Assembly: GCA_964617645.1 (NCBI GenBank)
Contig: CAZTYE010000004.1
Span: forward strand, 192,386 to 256,385
DNA: 64,000 bases
Direction: 5' to 3'
From: JADJGC01 sp964617645
Lineage (GTDB): Bacteria; Zixibacteria; MSB-5A5; CAIYYT01
The position numbers were made by a program, and so were the translations under genes. The notes beneath the pieces are model-generated. The model did not search any database, was not told the origin of the DNA, and worked only from the letters and a program-made list of their open reading frames with translations. How positions within the stretch are numbered: position 1 is the stretch's first letter; each line of letters begins with the position of its first letter. Of the stretch, positions 61,404-64,000 are shown piece by piece.

Positions 61404-61541
61404 AAAGTTGCGGGGCGATGGCCGCAATCGATTCAGGGTGATTCCGCTGACACCGATTAACGCAAATTAAAGCGAATCCGCCGCCCGGCGACAACAATCG
61501 TTGCGTGTCGCACCCGAGCCAATTTGTGTCTGACATTAAGC

Positions 61542-61570
61542 TTGACATCGCGTTCGTCATGGCGTACCAT
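61542..61570 (+). promoter_or_regulatory. Sigma-70-type promoter of rpsU
   Basis: TTGACA at 61542-61547 and TACCAT at 61565-61570 with a 17-bp spacer, about 66 bp upstream of the rpsU start. It is the best candidate for the rpsU-yqeY unit. Confidence 0.65.
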
Positions 61571-61635
61571 GATTTGTTCGGAAAGTTAGGGGGCATGATG
61601 GCCACGATTCGGCTTGAGAGGAGGTTGAGCCAGGC

Positions 61636-61827
61636 TTGACGGGAGTCAAAGTTCGCGACGATGAGTCGTTCGAAAAGGCATTGCGGCGCTTTAACAAGCT
61701 CTGCGAGCGTTCGGGCATTCTGTCGGATATCAAAAAGCATCAGCATTTTGAGAAGCCGTCCGATCGCCGCAAGCGCAAAATGAATGCTGCCCGCCGCAAG
61801 GCGCGCCGGTTCAATCGGGAAGACTAA
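61636..61827 (+). CDS. rpsU: 30S ribosomal protein S21
   Basis: 63 residues. The sequence VKVRDDESFEKALRRFNKLC and the basic C-terminal helix (RRKRKMNAARRKARRF) are typical of S21, which sits near the mRNA exit on the small subunit and assists initiation. The start is a TTG with GGAGG about 11 nt upstream, slightly far. A yqeY-like gene follows after 2 bp, as in many bacteria. Confidence 0.95.
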   Translation: MTGVKVRDDESFEKALRRFNKLCERSGILSDIKKHQHFEKPSDRRKRKMNAARRKARRFNRED

Positions 61828-61829
61828 GC

Positions 61830-62276
61830 ATGTCGGTGTTGGACACCTTGAATAACGACCTTAAAGACGCGCTCAAAGCGGGGGATCGGGCGAGAGCCGA
61901 CGTTATTCGCGGTCTGAAATCGGACATCAAATACAAAGAGATCGAGATCAAACATCCCCTCTCCGATGAGGATGTTTTCGGCGTGATCGGCACCGCCGCC
62001 AAAAAACGACGCGATTCGATCGAGCAGTTTACTGCCGCCGGTCGCAGCGATCTGGCCAATAAGGAGAAAGCCGAGCTCGATCTAATCGTTAATTATCTGC
62101 CACAGCAACTCTCGGACGCCGAGTTGGCCGAGCTTGTCACAGCGGCAATTGCCGCCAGTGGCGCCAAAGCGCCCGGAGACATTGGCAAGGTGATGAAAGA
62201 AATCATGCCGAAAGTCAAAGGCCGCGCCGACGGCAACAAGGTGCGCCAGTTGATTGCTGATAAATTGACAGCTTAG
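61830..62276 (+). CDS. GatB/YqeY-domain protein
   Basis: 148 residues, the length of YqeY. LNNDLKDALKAGDRARADVI, YKEIEIKHPLSDEDVFGVIG, and the C-terminal ASGAKAPGDIGKVMKEIMPK then VKGRADGNKV are hallmarks. The domain is the tRNA-binding tail of amidotransferase subunit GatB; the stand-alone form is often coupled with rpsU and its exact role is unclear, possibly in tRNA-dependent amidation. The ATG lies 2 bp after the rpsU stop. Confidence 0.93.
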   Translation: MSVLDTLNNDLKDALKAGDRARADVIRGLKSDIKYKEIEIKHPLSDEDVFGVIGTAAKKRRDSIEQFTAAGRSDLANKEKAELDLIVNYLPQQLSDAELAELVTAAIAASGAKAPGDIGKVMKEIMPKVKGRADGNKVRQLIADKLTA

Positions 62277-62348
62277 TTGACATTATTCGAATAGCTGACT
62301 ATGATGTGGCGACTGATCAGTCGCCACTGTCTTTTGTGGGGAGGAACC

Positions 62349-63599
62349 ATGAAGCGCACTCGCTTCCCTGTGTCGCTCGTCGTCGCCGTGCTCGCGCTTT
62401 CCGGCACGAGCGCCCAGCCCGGGCCGCTCTTCGAGCGCGCCAAAGTTGTATATCTCGAAAATCGTCTCGACAGCGCCGAACTGCTGTTCGCGCAAGCTGC
62501 CGCCGCGGAACCGAAAAACGCGGAAGTTCTCAGTTGGTACGCCGAATGTCTCCGGCGACTCGGCCAGATCAAACCGGCCCTGCAGACCGCGTATCAGGCT
62601 CTTGCGATCGACTCGTGCAATTCGCTGGCGCTGGGCGCCATTGGCGATGCCGTCTTTCCGCAGTACGGCCAACATGAATTCGCCAATCGCGACTCCTCCT
62701 TACAGTACCTGATGCGCGCCATCGCCTGCGACTCTTCGAACGTCAACGAGTGGTGCACGATTTGGGCGCACGCGGTCACTTCGAATCGCGAAGGTCTGGA
62801 GCGTCTCGCACTCGACCACATGTATCGCGGCGGCTTCTTCACCCCCGCTATTCTGGAGCAAGCGCGATTCTACCTCCGCTCGCTGCCGCCAAACGCAATT
62901 TTGCTCACCAACGGCGACATGGACACCTACCCGACGCGGGCGGTACAACAAGTTGAAGGTTTCCGGACCGACGTCGCACTCGTCAATGCTTCGATGCTCA
63001 ACGTCGCTGCCTATGGCGAATACGTTACACGCCTGAACAAGATTAGCGATGCTTTTCCCGATGGCGGCTGGCAACGAATCGAGCATCTCCGCCGTGATAC
63101 TCTGGTCGTGACCATCGCGCATCAGGTCATCGAGCGCTGGATCGAGATGATTCGCTCCGGCGAACTTCAGCGTCCGCTTGCGGCCTGCCTGACGGCGTCG
63201 GAATCTTCTCTGCCGTCAGGTTTCCACGATCACGCGGCATGGAAAGGCGCGTTTTACGGCTGGAGCGATAAACTTTCCGAATCGGAAGACGATACGATCG
63301 CGGTTCGCGCCGCGCTTGATGGCGTCGATCTGATCGTCGCTTGCGGACCGACTGCCGCCGCGATCGACCGCAGCCCGGTGCGCGTGTCGGCATCGAACAA
63401 TCGGCTCATAGCAAACAACTTCTTGCAGATGCTGGTCTGGCTCTGCTTTGCCTCCATCGAGACCGGACAGTGCAAACAAGCCGAATCTAATCTCAAACGT
63501 CTTGAAGACGTCATCGAAAAGGCCGCGTTCGACAACGATTGGCGCGAGCGCGCGGCCGCTCTGCGCGAACAATACTCGGCGGCCTGCCCGAAGAAGTAG
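62349..63599 (+). CDS. Exported tetratricopeptide-repeat protein with a DUF2723-tail-like segment
   Basis: 416 residues from the ATG at 62349 with GGGGAGGAACC upstream. A signal peptide (about 1-22, ending SGTSA) leads to TPR-like helices (about 25-110; LFERAKVVYLENRLDSAELL, PKNAEVLSWYAECLRRLGQI). The middle has ILLTNGDMDTYPTRAVQQVE followed by GFRTDVALVNASMLN. This resembles the NGDNDTYPLWYLQEVEG type motif at the C-terminal region of DUF2723 membrane proteins of Bacteroidetes, here without the membrane part. The final 60 residues are again TPR-like. Function unknown; the motif may bind a ligand. Confidence 0.72.
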   Translation: MKRTRFPVSLVVAVLALSGTSAQPGPLFERAKVVYLENRLDSAELLFAQAAAAEPKNAEVLSWYAECLRRLGQIKPALQTAYQALAIDSCNSLALGAIGDAVFPQYGQHEFANRDSSLQYLMRAIACDSSNVNEWCTIWAHAVTSNREGLERLALDHMYRGGFFTPAILEQARFYLRSLPPNAILLTNGDMDTYPTRAVQQVEGFRTDVALVNASMLNVAAYGEYVTRLNKISDAFPDGGWQRIEHLRRDTLVVTIAHQVIERWIEMIRSGELQRPLAACLTASESSLPSGFHDHAAWKGAFYGWSDKLSESEDDTIAVRAALDGVDLIVACGPTAAAIDRSPVRVSASNNRLIANNFLQMLVWLCFASIETGQCKQAESNLKRLEDVIEKAAFDNDWRERAAALREQYSAACPKK

Positions 63600-63614
63600 C
63601 TGTGCTTTCATACC

Positions 63615-63641
63615 GTCATTCCGGCGAAAGCCGGAATCCAG
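63615..63641. repeat. 27-nt GTCATTCC...AATCCAG palindromic repeat, copy 3
   Basis: The stem ATTCCGGC/GCCGGAAT lies 16 nt after the stop of the TPR gene. Same family as 43581-43607 and 53938-53964. Confidence 0.7.
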
Positions 63642-63700
63642 CTTCCTGTGGGTTCGACTTTAGTCGAACTGCGGGACTGGGGTTGTACAGACTGATCGAT

Positions 63701-64000
63701 TCTCGTAGGTCGAAACCCCTTGTGGCAGATTTTTCGTTTCAACCGTATCTACTGCGGGGTTTCGACAAAAGTAGTTCGAAGCCCTGCGCTCCCGACTTCG
63801 AGCGGCGGCACTCGACAACTCGTGCATCTCGACTGCTGTGGGAGCGACTGCAGTCGCGACAGAAGCCGCGAGGCAACATTGGTTCCCCCTTAGTCTCGTA
63901 GGTCGAAACCCCTTGTGGCAGATTCTTCATCTCAACCGTATCTATTGCGGGGTTTCGACAAAAGTAGTTCGAAGCCCTGCGCTCCCGACTTCGAGCGGCG
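63701..64000. repeat. 107-bp direct repeat in two copies, reaching the right edge
   Basis: Copy 1 is 63701-63807 and copy 2 is 63894-64000, a period of 193 bp. They differ at four positions only. Each copy begins TCTCGTAGGTCGAAACCCCT and contains the inverted repeat AAACCCC/GGGGTTT with a spacer of about 45 nt. Copy 2 stops exactly at the window edge, so the array may continue. No gene is seen in 63600-64000. Confidence 0.8.
63837..63859. repeat. 23-nt palindromic repeat, copy 2
   Basis: TGTGGGAGCGACTGCAGTCG plus three bases, two differences from 40166-40188. It has a perfect GCGACTGCAGTCGC dyad and lies between the two 107-bp repeats. Confidence 0.6.

Noticed and set aside
63701..64000. Direct repeats as a CRISPR array
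   Set aside because: Units are 107 bp with a single 86-bp spacer, far from CRISPR dimensions, and no cas gene is present.

Overview
This 64 kb window looks like chromosomal DNA from an uncultured bacterium of the FCB (Fibrobacteres-Chlorobi-Bacteroidetes) supergroup, most likely candidate phylum Zixibacteria or a close relative. The reasons are secreted proteins with paired dockerin-like repeats (GDxxxxGxISIADAVYIINYIF type), a giant surface protein with a type IX secretion (T9SS) C-terminal sorting domain, a PorX-like response regulator, Bacteroidetes-type tyrosine catabolism enzymes and many short palindromic intergenic repeats. The phylum is an inference from gene style; no 16S gene is present.

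Layout. Positions 1-22160 are an unbroken minus-strand run of 18 tightly packed genes: a Kef-type antiporter (cut by the edge), two histidine kinases, folC, accD, a tsaB-rimI fusion, tsaE, a porX-like regulator with an adjacent membrane kinase, serS, a surface-polysaccharide block (WbpM-like dehydratase, WecB-like epimerase, DegT aminotransferase, hexapeptide acetyltransferase, Wza-like exporter), hslU, hslV and xerC. After a degenerate receiver gene and tRNA-Glu come three secreted proteins (23258-30655) that combine cohesin-like and dockerin-like modules; the largest has 1958 residues and carries the T9SS tail. Positions 31286-43020 hold a phenylalanine/tyrosine degradation cluster (aromatic hydroxylase, acetoacetyl-CoA synthetase, flavin reductase-like protein, fumarylacetoacetase, aminotransferase, homogentisate dioxygenase, 4-hydroxyphenylpyruvate dioxygenase), with a BstYI-like restriction-modification pair lodged inside it.

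The right part mixes housekeeping genes (recN, eno, ftsB-like, glyS, recO, rpsU, yqeY-like) with an ECF sigma/anti-sigma/lipoprotein operon, a PD40 protein, an S41 protease, a MarR-GNAT fusion and a TPR protein. Two more defence-type modules sit between them: an AbiE toxin-antitoxin pair with a strong operator palindrome, and an ABC-type ATPase plus DUF4435/TOPRIM-like pair that resembles PARIS.

How the parts may work together. The PorX-like pair, the Wbp-like amino-sugar genes, the exporter and the T9SS-tagged protein could form one surface-display programme; this is inference. The catabolic cluster should turn Phe and Tyr into fumarate and acetoacetyl-CoA, although no maleylacetoacetate isomerase is visible. 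The three defence modules are independent cassettes inserted between core genes. Long intergenic gaps hold families of small palindromic and MITE-like repeats, including a 107-bp direct repeat that runs to the right edge.
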